Positions 10,208 to 18,727 are shown, counted from the stretch's first letter. The stretch: DNA of 32,952 nt from CAZXTR01 sp964643615 (GCA_964643615.1 CAZXTR010000008.1:1-32952); one strand, 5' to 3'. Notes: generated by a model from the letters alone, not told the origin. Made by a program: numbers and translations.

Positions 10208-10423
10208 AAACATTAGATTGAACAAAATCCGTTTTGAGCATTTTGAAACTTTAGAAGACTACTGTTTTCATCCAACTTTTTTTATTTAACCGCACAATTC
10301 AATTAAAGAATCTATACGTACAACCTCAGGCTCTTTTTGATAGGATAAGCGAAAATAAAAGATTTTGCATTTCATTACAAACGGCTTATGATACAACCAG
10401 TTTTCATCTAAAAAGGGAAAAAT

Positions 10424-10873
10424 ATGATTAATCACAAAAAATTTTTGAAACAGGCTATTAATGAAAGTCTTCAATCAATCAAAGAAGGCTCTTCCCCTTT
10501 TGGGGCGGTCATTGTGAAAAATGGGTGCATTATTGCAAAGGCACAAAACAGCGTTGTTTTGACACATGATGCAACAGCGCACGCAGAAATTAATGCTATT
10601 CGTCAAGCTGGACAGATTTTGAAAACTTTTGATTTATCAAATTGTGTTTTATATACTTCTTGCGAACCTTGTCCCATGTGTTTGAATGCAATCAAATGGG
10701 CTAATATCAAAGATGTTTATTTTGCAACAGACAGAACAGATGCTGAAGCCATTGGGTTTCGCGATCGTTTTTTTTATGACGAAGACAATGTATCTCTTCA
10801 CAGAATTAATATAGAGAACGCAAAAAAAATTATGAATGATTGGTTTCTTTCAAAAACAAAAAAGCCTTATTAA
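10424..10873 (+). CDS. guaD: Guanine deaminase-like cytidine/deoxycytidylate deaminase family protein
   Basis: A zinc nucleobase deaminase of 149 residues. It has TAHAEINAIR (51-60: zinc ligand His53, proton shuttle Glu55) and CEPCPMC (80-86: zinc ligands Cys83 and Cys86). SPFGAVIVKNG near 24-34, the late TDAEAIGF segment (105-112) and the C-terminal KKPY resemble Bacillus GuaD, which converts guanine to xanthine. The tRNA adenosine deaminase TadA is less similar in these parts but remains an alternative. The start is ATG 10424 with a modest GGGA five bases upstream. It stands alone downstream of metK, and no other purine salvage genes are in view. Confidence 0.85.
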   Translation: MINHKKFLKQAINESLQSIKEGSSPFGAVIVKNGCIIAKAQNSVVLTHDATAHAEINAIRQAGQILKTFDLSNCVLYTSCEPCPMCLNAIKWANIKDVYFATDRTDAEAIGFRDRFFYDEDNVSLHRINIENAKKIMNDWFLSKTKKPY

Positions 10874-10875
10874 GA

Positions 10876-11009
10876 TTTTAGGAATGAGAACAATTAACCC
10901 GACTGAAAAGAATATCGAAGGGCAATAAAATTGCTCTGACGTTTACGGGGAAATTCCATTGTTAAAGTTTACGGATTTCTATGCCTTTCTCTTATTGGCA
11001 TTCCTAAAA
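10876..11009. repeat. 11-bp perfect inverted repeat flanking a 112-bp spacer
   Basis: TTTTAGGAATG at 10876-10886 and its exact complement CATTCCTAAAA at 10999-11009. Inside are a small hairpin (GCAAT-AAA-ATTGC, near 10922-10934) and GTTTACGG twice (near 10941 and 10967). No target-site duplication is obvious. It might be a small non-autonomous element, a structured RNA, or a shared terminator region between convergent guaD and valS. Confidence 0.4.
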
Positions 11010-11107
11010 ACATTTTAAACCACCATATACCAACTTGTGTGGTTCTATATTGGATAAAATCAACGTCAATATTATTGCATATTTATCGTATCTATTTCGT
11101 CGTAGGC

Positions 11108-13723
11108 TTAGCCTTTATTTTTAGGCGAAGGAAGATAATTCATGTCAAGTATAATATTTTGTACTAAAAGTGTTTTTCCTTGTTGATATATAATCCCGCC
11201 TTGTTTGACGTTTCCGACGTTTTCCAAATCTTGTTCTGCCTTTTTCAATGAAGCAATTGTATCGTCATCAGCAATAATTTCTAAAGAATTGACAGGTGTT
11301 TTTTGGGTTTTATTATTAGTTGTTTTGGCTTTTCGAATTTCAGATACAATAGAAACAAGGGTATCATACAACACATCTTGTGTTAATCCCATATTTTCAA
11401 ATTCTTTCATCATGGGCCAATGCATTGCATGCAAAGATTTGTTCGTTTTTTGCCAAGGACAACATTGAAATACCTCTTCGGTGATAAATGGACAAAAAGG
11501 AGCAAATAATCGCATAAAAAAATCAATTGTAAACATTAAAGTCGCTACGCTCGATTGATTATCTTCAGAATAAGCGCGTTTTTTTACGATTTCTAAATAG
11601 TTATCGCAAAAATCCCAAAAACGACTTTCAATATTTTCCAGCGCCATACCATAATCATTTTGTTGAAAAGCTTTTGAAGCTAAATATACGGTTTCTTTTA
11701 ATTTTGATATCCACGCTTTATCAAGTTTTTTATCTATATATTTTATATAGTTATCTTCACAAGATAAAGAAGAGCTTGAAACAATATTAAGAACAAATTT
11801 ACTGGCATTAAAAATTTTCATTGCTAACTTACGCCCTTGTTCCATAACATTTTCATCAAAAGCGGTGTCGATACCCAAACGCGCTTTTGCGGCCCAATAG
11901 CGAACTCCATCGGCAGAGTGTTTGTCAATTAGGTGTTGAGGTGTGACAACATTTCCTTTGGACTTACTCATCTTTTTGCGGTCAGGGTCCAAAATAAAAC
12001 CACTAATTAAAGCTTCTTTCCAAGGAATCTTATTTTCATGCAATAACGCCTTTGCAATTGTATAGAAAGCCCATGTGCGAATTATATCATGTGCTTGAGC
12101 ACGAACATCAAAAGGCAAGGATACATTATTTTTGACTTTTAATGTATTCATGGCAATTTGTGGCGTTAATGAACTTGTTGCCCAAGTGTCCATCACGTCT
12201 TGATCCCCAATAAAACCATTCGGTTGCCCTCGTTGCGATTCGGTATAACCATCCGGAGCATCAGTCATCGGATCCACAGGCAATTTTTCTTTTTTAGCAA
12301 AGAGAGGTTTGGTGTAATCTGATTGCCCTTCAGAATTTAAAGGATACCACACAGGAAAAGGCACTCCAAAGAATCGTTGACGGCTGATGCACCAATCTTG
12401 ATTTAATCCTTCTGCCCATTCTTCAAACCGATACAACATATGCGAGGGTTGCCATTTAATTTGACGACCTGCATCTATCATACGTTGCTTTTCATCTAAC
12501 AATTTAACAAACCATTGACGTGAAGAAACAAATTCTAAAGGTAAATTGCCTTTTTCATAAAACTTCACAGGATGCATAATTTTTCGAGGTTCTCCTTGCA
12601 ACGCGCCATCCAAAAGAAGTAATTCAACAATTTTTTCTTTAGCTTGTTTTGTTGTAAGACCAATCAATTGTTGATAATTTTGATAGGCCTTTGTGGGATT
12701 TAAAGACGTAAAAGCCCCTTCCCCATAATGTACGTCCAAAATACGACCATCTCGGCCAATGATTTGTTTAATAGGAAGCCCTGATTTTTTCCACCAAGCC
12801 ACATCTGCTGCATCTCCAAAAGTACAAACCATCATAATGCCTGTTCCTTTACCAATTTCGGCATGTTCGGATGGAACTATAGGGACAAGTGCATCAAACA
12901 AAGGCACGATTGCCTTTTTGCCAAAAAAGGGTTGATAGCGTTCATCATCTGGATGCGCAACAATGGCAAGACAAGCAGGCAACAATTCTGGACGTGTTGT
13001 AGAGATAATAAATGAAGCATCCGAATCTGCGACCTTAAATTTTAAATCATGAAAGTGCCCTTCGACTTCACGATCTTCTATTTCGGCTTGGGCAATAGCA
13101 GATTGAAACGTAACATCCCACATTGTTGGAGCTTCTACAGATTGCACCTTCCCCTTTTCAAATAAATCAATAAATGATTTTTGTGCCAATTGAATAGCTT
13201 CAGATGCGATAGTTGCATATTTCAATTTCCAATCATACGAATGGCCGATATTGTGAAAAATGTCGTCAAAAACACGCTCGTCTTCAGCGGTTAACAATTC
13301 GCACGCTTCGACAAAGTTTTTGCGTGAAACCTCATGTCTTGGAGATTTGTCATCGGGGTTGTGTGTTGGTTTGAAATTTGGATCGTAAGGCAACGCTGGA
13401 TTACACGCAATATTAAAATAGTTTTGAACACGCCTTTCTGTTGGCAACCCATTGTCGTCCCACCCTATCGGGTAAAATACAGACTTTCCATTCATGCGTT
13501 GAAAACGTGCAATAACATCCGTTTGTGTATAACTAAAAATATGTCCAATGTGTAGTGCCCCTGAAACAGTTGGGGGTGGAGTATCTATGATAAAACTCTC
13601 TTCTCTTGACGCTTGAACATTATAGCTGTAAACATTTTCTTTTTCCCAAAAATCCGCACATCTTTTTTCAATTTCATTGGCATTGTATTGGTTTTCAAGT
13701 ATTTTTATTTCTTTGTACGACAT
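11108..13723 (-). CDS. valS: Valyl-tRNA synthetase, archaeal-like form
   Basis: It charges tRNA-Val. Seen: HIGH at 58-61 inside DTPPPTVSGALHIGH, GWDDNGLPTERRVQNYF (87-103), the CP1 editing motif STTRPELLPA (241-250), SRQRFFGVPFP (447-457) and KMSKS (584-588). The class Ia anticodon-binding domain follows. The GLPTERRVQNY block is characteristic of the archaeal-like ValRS group, which I recall being described in Rickettsia and also seen in Actinobacteria, rather than the E. coli type. A GTG at 13741 is in frame, but the ATG at 13723 is preferred because AAAGGAGAAG lies just upstream of it. That gives 871 residues. The gene is transcribed alone. Confidence 0.96.
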   Translation of the reverse strand: MSYKEIKILENQYNANEIEKRCADFWEKENVYSYNVQASREESFIIDTPPPTVSGALHIGHIFSYTQTDVIARFQRMNGKSVFYPIGWDDNGLPTERRVQNYFNIACNPALPYDPNFKPTHNPDDKSPRHEVSRKNFVEACELLTAEDERVFDDIFHNIGHSYDWKLKYATIASEAIQLAQKSFIDLFEKGKVQSVEAPTMWDVTFQSAIAQAEIEDREVEGHFHDLKFKVADSDASFIISTTRPELLPACLAIVAHPDDERYQPFFGKKAIVPLFDALVPIVPSEHAEIGKGTGIMMVCTFGDAADVAWWKKSGLPIKQIIGRDGRILDVHYGEGAFTSLNPTKAYQNYQQLIGLTTKQAKEKIVELLLLDGALQGEPRKIMHPVKFYEKGNLPLEFVSSRQWFVKLLDEKQRMIDAGRQIKWQPSHMLYRFEEWAEGLNQDWCISRQRFFGVPFPVWYPLNSEGQSDYTKPLFAKKEKLPVDPMTDAPDGYTESQRGQPNGFIGDQDVMDTWATSSLTPQIAMNTLKVKNNVSLPFDVRAQAHDIIRTWAFYTIAKALLHENKIPWKEALISGFILDPDRKKMSKSKGNVVTPQHLIDKHSADGVRYWAAKARLGIDTAFDENVMEQGRKLAMKIFNASKFVLNIVSSSSLSCEDNYIKYIDKKLDKAWISKLKETVYLASKAFQQNDYGMALENIESRFWDFCDNYLEIVKKRAYSEDNQSSVATLMFTIDFFMRLFAPFCPFITEEVFQCCPWQKTNKSLHAMHWPMMKEFENMGLTQDVLYDTLVSIVSEIRKAKTTNNKTQKTPVNSLEIIADDDTIASLKKAEQDLENVGNVKQGGIIYQQGKTLLVQNIILDMNYLPSPKNKG

Positions 13724-13754
13724 ACGCTTCTCCTTTTGCACGAATATAGTGTGC

Positions 13755-13783
13755 TTTCTATCATATTATGCATTTTGGGTCAA
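13755..13783 (-). promoter_or_regulatory. Candidate promoter of valS
   Basis: On the minus strand, TTGACC (13783-13778), 17-base spacer, then TAGAAA (13760-13755) preceded by TGA (extended -10). Transcription would start near 13748, about 25 bases before the chosen ATG. Confidence 0.45.
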
Positions 13784-13876
13784 TCATTTTTCGTATAAAT
13801 ATTGTTACAATATATTAAAAAAACTTGCATTTTGTGTCGATACATTTTACACCACACAACACAAGAGAGGAGGACA

Positions 13877-14116
13877 ATGCCGAAAGTTTTTTTAATACCG
13901 ATTAATAACACACCAGAAAATTATTTGAAAGAAACTATTAAAAGCATTTTATCCCAAACTTTTCGTAATTTTGAGTTTTTAATTTTAAACGATTATCTTA
14001 ACAGCCTTACTTTGAATGATATCGTTTCGTCTTTTTATGACAAACGTATCCAATACCATAAAAACAATAAAAATTTAGGGATTAACCTCTTTACACAATC
14101 TTTTGTCTACAATTAG
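13877..14116 (+). pseudogene. Glycosyltransferase family 2, N-terminal remnant
   Basis: Seventy-nine codons resembling only the start of a GT2 enzyme: MPKVFLIPINNTPENYLKE, then SILSQTFRNFEFLILND and YDKRIQYHKNNKNLGI. The expected nucleotide-sugar Asp motif after the second strand (normally DGSxD) is replaced by NDYLNSLTLND, and the DxD region and whole acceptor half are absent. ATG 13877 still has a strong GAGAGGAGG binding site. It is probably a decayed remnant, although a small expressed protein is possible. rfbD follows after 78 bases. Confidence 0.7.
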
Positions 14117-14194
14117 TAAAGTAGAAATTTGTTGCGATTTATACAAACTCGTTTTAAATTAGTTATTGAAAAATAATTTTTTCAGGAGGCCACA

Positions 14195-15016
14195 ATGTTA
14201 TTGATTACAGGAAGCAATGGACAGCTAGGTTCAGAACTATCTAAATGTTTACCAGAGGCTGTTTTAGCCGACATTGACACTTTGGATATTACAAATGCTC
14301 GCGCAGTTGTTTCTTTTGTAGAGCAAAACAAAATTGACACCATTATTAATTGTGCAGCCTATACAAATGTTGATCAAGCCGAAGATAATCTATCTCTTGC
14401 GACAAAAATCAATGTAGACGGTCCTCGAAATTTGGCTGTAACTGGAGCAAAAATCATTCATATTTCAACAGATTATGTTTTTGATGGAATGACTTCTCAA
14501 CCATATAAAACTAACGATGCCCCAACCCCCGTATCTGTTTATGGACAAACAAAGTTGGCTGGAGAAAAAGCCATTTTGGGCTGTGCGCGTTCGGCCTTTG
14601 TTATTCGGACAGCTTGGCTCTATTCAACGTATGGGAGTAATTTTGTCAAAACAATGCAAAAGTTAGGAGCCGAAAAAGAACATTTGAATGTTGTTTTCGA
14701 TCAAATAGGCTCGCCGACTTATGCCAAAGATTTAGCAGGTGTCATTACCGCCCTTTTACCAAGACTTCAAGCAGGGCAAAAAGCTATTTATCATTATACA
14801 AATGAGGGTGTTTGTTCTTGGTATGACTTTGCTTGTGAAATTATGGAATTATCACATTTGAATTGTCACGTCAATCCTATTTTAAGTTCGGAATATCCGA
14901 CTCGCGCTATTCGCCCATTTTACAGTGTCTTGGATAAATCTAAAATAAAAACAGATTTCGGAATTGAAATCCCTCATTGGAAAGAAAGTTTAAAAAGATA
15001 CTTCAAGGATATTTAA
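14195..15016 (+). CDS. rfbD: dTDP-4-dehydrorhamnose reductase
   Basis: The last step of dTDP-L-rhamnose synthesis: NAD(P)H reduction of dTDP-4-keto-L-rhamnose for cell-surface glycans. The 273 residues form an extended short-chain dehydrogenase. Visible are the Rossmann motif GSNGQLG (6-12), NCAAYTNVDQAE (52-63), STDYVFDG (91-98) and the catalytic YGQTK (Tyr116, Lys120). RTAWLY and DQIGSPTYAKDL follow, typical of RfbD/RmlD. ATG 14195 has CAGGAGG nine bases upstream. The companion rfbA, rfbB and rfbC genes are not in the window. It sits after a GT2 remnant, consistent with a degraded or rearranged glycan locus. Confidence 0.93.
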   Translation: MLLITGSNGQLGSELSKCLPEAVLADIDTLDITNARAVVSFVEQNKIDTIINCAAYTNVDQAEDNLSLATKINVDGPRNLAVTGAKIIHISTDYVFDGMTSQPYKTNDAPTPVSVYGQTKLAGEKAILGCARSAFVIRTAWLYSTYGSNFVKTMQKLGAEKEHLNVVFDQIGSPTYAKDLAGVITALLPRLQAGQKAIYHYTNEGVCSWYDFACEIMELSHLNCHVNPILSSEYPTRAIRPFYSVLDKSKIKTDFGIEIPHWKESLKRYFKDI

Positions 15017-15028
15017 ATTTCTTTTTAA

Positions 15029-15592
15029 TTAACTCAATTTCCTTATGTGGGTTTTAATGCAATCTACAGTTTGTGCTAAGGACTTTTCAGATACATCTAT
15101 ACTGATCTCATTTTTATGGCTAACATGGGCAAATTTGTTGTTGTCCAAAAAATCCTTTAAAACATTTTTGTCTGTTAATTTTAATCTTTGTTTTCTTTCG
15201 GGTGTATCTAATCTTTTGCAAAGACAGTCATAAGAACATTTTAATTTAATGGGGATAAAATCAGCATCAATTTCTTTTGCGAAAGTTTCCAATTCGTTGA
15301 CAGATTTGTAATCATCATCACAATCAAATAAAACATTTGTAAATACATAGTTCTCTTGATCTTTTTTGTGATGTTTTTTTACAGTATCTAAGAATAATGT
15401 TCTAATTTGATAGGCTGTTTTAGATATATCGCTTAAACTTTCTGCTTCTACATTCACATAGGGCATTACAATATTATTGAAGAAATGGTTATCTAATAAA
15501 ACAGTCTTATCGTTTTTTGCCAATTCCTTACCAATAGATAGCTTTCCTGCTGCTGGAGGGCCGTATAGCAATACGACCTTGCGTTTAGTCAC
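15029..15592 (-). CDS. Small P-loop nucleotide kinase-like protein
   Basis: 187 residues with a Walker A motif GPPAAGKLS (11-19), followed by LLDNHFFNNI, a typical pattern of small P-loop phosphotransferases (AAA_33 or shikimate/nucleoside kinase-like). A basic segment with KRLDTPERKQR near 125-136 resembles a LID. The substrate is unknown. It begins with GTG at 15592 and overlaps the end of the upstream HAD gene by 8 bases, so the two are probably translated together. No terminator was recognised. It could act on a small metabolite, nucleoside or nucleic-acid end; nothing in the sequence decides this. Confidence 0.75.
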   Translation of the reverse strand: MTKRKVVLLYGPPAAGKLSIGKELAKNDKTVLLDNHFFNNIVMPYVNVEAESLSDISKTAYQIRTLFLDTVKKHHKKDQENYVFTNVLFDCDDDYKSVNELETFAKEIDADFIPIKLKCSYDCLCKRLDTPERKQRLKLTDKNVLKDFLDNNKFAHVSHKNEISIDVSEKSLAQTVDCIKTHIRKLS

Positions 15593-16157
15593 GTTCTTTT
15601 TCTTTCGCTATTTGGATACATTGTTTGAATAATTGTGAAAAGCTTTTAACTTTTTCTGAATATAAAACACCTATTCCACCATTTTTTATCCAACAATTGA
15701 TATTGCTTTTCATATCATCAACCAACACGCAACGCACTCCTGGTTCAATAAAACTTTCTTTCCTTTGTGAAGTAACAATAACATTTTTAGCAGCATCTTC
15801 CCCAAATATTCGTGCCACCCAATCTGTTTTTAACTTTCGAACAACATCAAGACGTTCAGGATTTTCTTCTGGTGGACGAAAAGCACTTAAAAACTTTACT
15901 TCATCAAAGTGACTTGAGCAATAATCGTATAGTCCATATGATCCTCTTACCCTTGGCATTACTGGCATTGTAGACCAAAAAGTATCACTATAGTCACAAA
16001 AATAAAAAAGCTTGTTTCGTGCGCCGATTTGCCATGCGCTCATTTGTTTTCGGCTTAGATTTTTAAAGCCTTCACTTTTCACTCCTAGCAAACTATTTGC
16101 CTGCTTAGCAAAATTCGCAACAACACCATCCATATCCAAAAAACAAATATTTTTCAT
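15585..16157 (-). CDS. HAD-family 5-prime-nucleotidase-like phosphatase
   Basis: 190 residues of HAD fold, resembling the 5'(3')-deoxyribonucleotidase (NT5C) group. Motif I is FLDMDGVVANF (Asp8 nucleophile, Asp10 acid/base). LSAFRP near 90-95 fits motif II, TSQRK (129-133) motif III, and VDDMKSN (146-152) motif IV. The start is taken at 16157 because GGAGAT lies six bases upstream. Longer starts at 16187 and 16220 lack a binding site, and 16220 falls within the promoter. It overlaps the downstream P-loop kinase gene by 8 bases. A phosphatase/kinase pair could act on the same nucleotide pool or nucleic-acid end, which is inference only. Confidence 0.8.
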   Translation of the reverse strand: MKNICFLDMDGVVANFAKQANSLLGVKSEGFKNLSRKQMSAWQIGARNKLFYFCDYSDTFWSTMPVMPRVRGSYGLYDYCSSHFDEVKFLSAFRPPEENPERLDVVRKLKTDWVARIFGEDAAKNVIVTSQRKESFIEPGVRCVLVDDMKSNINCWIKNGGIGVLYSEKVKSFSQLFKQCIQIAKEKERD

Positions 16158-16192
16158 AGAACCATCTCCTGTTTTAATATTTTTCATAGAAC
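16146..16192. repeat. 17-bp direct repeat duplicating the HAD gene start
   Basis: AATATTTTTCATAGAAC occurs at 16146-16162 and 16176-16192, 30 bases apart. On the minus strand each copy reads TTCTATGAAAAATATT, so the start codon and first codons (MKNI) occur twice in the same frame. Only the downstream copy has a ribosome binding site, which lies between the copies. Confidence 0.85.
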
Positions 16193-16210
16193 TATTTCGA
16201 ATTTCGCGGA

Positions 16211-16239
16211 ATTTTATCAAATTATTTTATTTTTGTCAA
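16211..16239 (-). promoter_or_regulatory. Strong sigma70 promoter of the HAD/kinase pair
   Basis: On the minus strand, consensus TTGACA (16239-16234), exactly 17 bases, then TAAAAT (16216-16211) preceded by TGA. The predicted start near 16204 lies downstream of the 16220 ATG, supporting the shorter protein. Confidence 0.7.
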
Positions 16240-16348
16240 GAAAACAATTCTACTGATAAACATTCTTATTGATGGACTTCGATATCTTTTCCTGTAATAC
16301 AGAAGGTATTTATAAAATTAACAGGATTTATTCCGGCTCATTTAAGTA

Positions 16349-16373
16349 GACGAGAAAGCCCCTTTCTGTCGTC
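16349..16373. other. Stable hairpin in the HAD/acd intergenic region
   Basis: GACGA-GAAAG, loop CCC, CTTTC-(TG)-TCGTC: ten base pairs with a two-base bulge. No T-run follows on either strand, so it is not a standard terminator. The rest of 16240-16530 shows no gene. Confidence 0.5.
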
Positions 16374-16531
16374 AGTTTCCCATACCAACGTTGATAAAAA
16401 ATTTCTTAAAAAAAATAACTCCACACAACACACAAAAATAAAACATGTCCCCAAAACCAAACGACGCCTATTCACGCCTATCGACTAAAAACGTTTATAC
16501 GGCTCAAAAAAGGCATGGCTCTAAACTATTT

Positions 16532-16554
16532 CCCTTGACAAGGGATGTTATAAT
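16532..16554 (+). promoter_or_regulatory. Extended -10 promoter of the acyl-CoA synthetase gene with a palindrome
   Basis: TGTTATAAT (16546-16554) is a perfect extended -10 (TGn-TATAAT). Directly upstream is the inverted repeat CCCTT-GAC-AAGGG (16532-16544), placed where an operator or activator site could act. The -35 at 17-base spacing (CTATTT) is poor. Transcription would start near 16562, downstream of the in-frame ATG at 16445, so that start is excluded if this promoter is used. Confidence 0.55.
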
Positions 16555-16606
16555 GCATAGAATGCCTCCATTTTCAATGTATACGTATATCAGAAAGGCA
16601 GAAAAC

Positions 16607-18688
16607 ATGAGTTTAGAAACTTTTTTTAACCCCTCTAGCGTTGCAGTTGTTGGGGTGTCAGCCGATCCTACAAAGTTAGGGGCTGTTGTTTTTAATAATA
16701 TTATTGATGCAGGATTTAAAGATCCTTTATTTGCAATTAATCCAAAAGCTGCGGGAACAGAATTGTATGGCAAGCCTTGTTATGCATCGTTACGCGATTT
16801 ACCTCAGTCCGTTGATTTGGTCGTCGTCTTGGTCCCCGCACGTTTTACAATATCTGTCGTTGATGATGCTATTGCAAGTAAATCCAAAAACATCAGTATT
16901 ATTACGGCTGGTTTTGGTGAAGTTGGCAACCACGAATTGGAAGATGGCATTGCCCAAAAATGTTTAGAAAATGGAATTAACTTGCTTGGTCCCAATTGCT
17001 TGGGGCACATTTCTACGTTCAATAATTTAAATGCCAGTTTTGCTGATGGGTTCCCGGACAAAGGGAACGTTGCATTTATTTCTCAATCGGGCGCTTATTG
17101 TTCTGCAATTTTGGATTGGGCTAGAGAAAAAGGTATTGGATTTTCTCATTTTATATCTATTGGTAACAAGGCTGATTTATCGGAAGATACTTTATTAAAA
17201 GCAATTAAAAATGATCCCCATACGACGGCTTTTGTATTTTATTTAGAAGGCATTAAAAACGGCAAAAACTTCTTAAAGACTTTAAAAGAAGTTTCTAAAA
17301 CAAAACCTTGCGTTATTTTAGAACCTGGAAAATCTTCAAAAGCACAAGCTGCAAGTCTTTCACATACGGGGAGTTTGGCTCCAAATTATCGTGTTTTGGA
17401 AATTGCTTTGCAAGGTTCGGGGGCTATTCAAGCTTATACAACACGCGAAATGTTTGGTTTGTTGGAAATTTTACAACATTGTCATCATAAAGAATTTGAT
17501 GGTTCTCTTGCTGTGTTGACAAATGCAGGGGGAGTCGGCGTATTAACGTCTGATTTATGTGAGGCCGCAGGATTGGATTTGGCAAAACCTTCAGATGCGA
17601 CAATTGAAACGTTAAAAGCGAACTTATCACCAGAGGCTTCTTTGGGCAATCCTATTGATGTCGTCGGAGATGCTCGAGCAGATAGATATGAAACGGCTTT
17701 AAAGATTTTATGTGATTCAAAAGAGTATAAAAACATTTTGGTTTTGTTAACACCACAAATGGTAACAGAAGCAAAAGAAACAGCCGAAGTTATTGCTAAA
17801 ATAGTTCCGCTTTATCCAAACATTAACATATTTGCTTGTTTCGTTGGTGGCAGGAAAGTTAAAGAAGGACGCGTTATATTAGATGCACATAAGATTTTAA
17901 ATTATGAATACCCAACTGATATTGTTCGATTGTTAGGTATGTTAAAGGCTCAAATGAAATTCCGTGGAATTGAAGAGATTATTGTTAATACGAATACTAT
18001 CCCAGAAGAAATTCAATCGGCTATAAATGCTGCAAAATCAGAAAATTTAGCTTCTTTACCACAAAAGACTGTAAACATGATTATGGATCATTATGATATT
18101 GATTACCCCAAATCAGGAAATTATACAGACAAGGTGACTGCTTTAAATTTCTGCAAAACAATTTTCCCAAATCCTGTCGTATTAAAACTGTCTGCTCCAG
18201 ATGCATTGCACAAAACGGAAATGAAGGGCATCTATTTAAACATTCAAGATGAAGTTAGTTTTAATGAAGCTTGGAATGGTTTAATGGCCTCCATCCAAAA
18301 ATTCCAATTAAGGGAAGCAAGTGTTCTTATCCAAGAAATGATTACAAATGCAACAGAAACCATTATCGGGGTAAATTCGGATAAGACTTTTGGTCGAGTA
18401 ATGGTATTTGGAACTGGCGGAATATATACAGAAGTTTTAAAGGATACGACCTTACGCATTTTACCCACAAATGATTTTGATGAAATGATAAAAGAAACAA
18501 AGATTGGTGTTATCTTAAACGGCGTTCGTGGAAAAGAAGCAAAAGCGGTGGGAGCTCTTGCAAATACGTTAAAAAAAGTACAACAATTGGTTTTGGAAAT
18601 TCCACAAATCAAATCTATTGATGGAAACCCTGTTTTGGTGACAAAAGATAGAGCTGTTGTTGTTGATTTTAAAATGTTGCTTAAATAA
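16607..18688 (+). CDS. ADP-forming acetyl/acyl-CoA synthetase, fused alpha-beta
   Basis: It interconverts acyl-CoA, ADP and phosphate with the free acid, CoA and ATP, a substrate-level ATP-yielding step of fermentation. The 693 residues begin with a CoA-binding Rossmann domain (SSVAVVGVSADPTKLG, 10-25). A succinyl-CoA-synthetase-like ligase domain follows, with LGPNCLG (127-133), SQSGAYCSAILDW (159-171) and the phospho-acceptor His253 in SLSHTGSLA. The C-terminal half is an ATP-grasp domain (PVVLKLSAPDALHKTEMKG, then MVFGTGGIYTEVLKDTTLRI). There is no GNAT domain, so it is not a Pat-type lysine acetyltransferase. ATG 16607 is chosen over 16445 because AAAGG precedes it and the family normally starts here. 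It is transcribed alone and ends at a strong terminator. Confidence 0.92.
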   Translation: MSLETFFNPSSVAVVGVSADPTKLGAVVFNNIIDAGFKDPLFAINPKAAGTELYGKPCYASLRDLPQSVDLVVVLVPARFTISVVDDAIASKSKNISIITAGFGEVGNHELEDGIAQKCLENGINLLGPNCLGHISTFNNLNASFADGFPDKGNVAFISQSGAYCSAILDWAREKGIGFSHFISIGNKADLSEDTLLKAIKNDPHTTAFVFYLEGIKNGKNFLKTLKEVSKTKPCVILEPGKSSKAQAASLSHTGSLAPNYRVLEIALQGSGAIQAYTTREMFGLLEILQHCHHKEFDGSLAVLTNAGGVGVLTSDLCEAAGLDLAKPSDATIETLKANLSPEASLGNPIDVVGDARADRYETALKILCDSKEYKNILVLLTPQMVTEAKETAEVIAKIVPLYPNINIFACFVGGRKVKEGRVILDAHKILNYEYPTDIVRLLGMLKAQMKFRGIEEIIVNTNTIPEEIQSAINAAKSENLASLPQKTVNMIMDHYDIDYPKSGNYTDKVTALNFCKTIFPNPVVLKLSAPDALHKTEMKGIYLNIQDEVSFNEAWNGLMASIQKFQLREASVLIQEMITNATETIIGVNSDKTFGRVMVFGTGGIYTEVLKDTTLRILPTNDFDEMIKETKIGVILNGVRGKEAKAVGALANTLKKVQQLVLEIPQIKSIDGNPVLVTKDRAVVVDFKMLLK

Positions 18689-18701
18689 ATAACTTATAAA
18701 A

Positions 18702-18727
18702 AAATCCCCCTTACAAAAGGGGGATTT
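18702..18727. terminator. Bidirectional terminator between acd and the GT2 gene
   Basis: AAATCCCCCTT (18702-18712), loop ACAA, AAGGGGGATTT (18717-18727): eleven perfect pairs. On the minus strand the stem runs into a T7 tract, and on the plus strand into ATTTCATCTTTTTT. It serves both convergent genes. Confidence 0.92.

Noticed and set aside
16535..16554. TTGACA followed by TATAAT as a classical promoter
   Set aside because: The spacing is only 8 bases. The TTGACA is better explained as the centre of the CCCTTGACAAGGG palindrome.
16445..16606. 54-residue N-terminal extension of the acyl-CoA synthetase
   Set aside because: Family members start at the ATG at 16607, a ribosome binding site precedes it, and the predicted promoter lies inside the extension.
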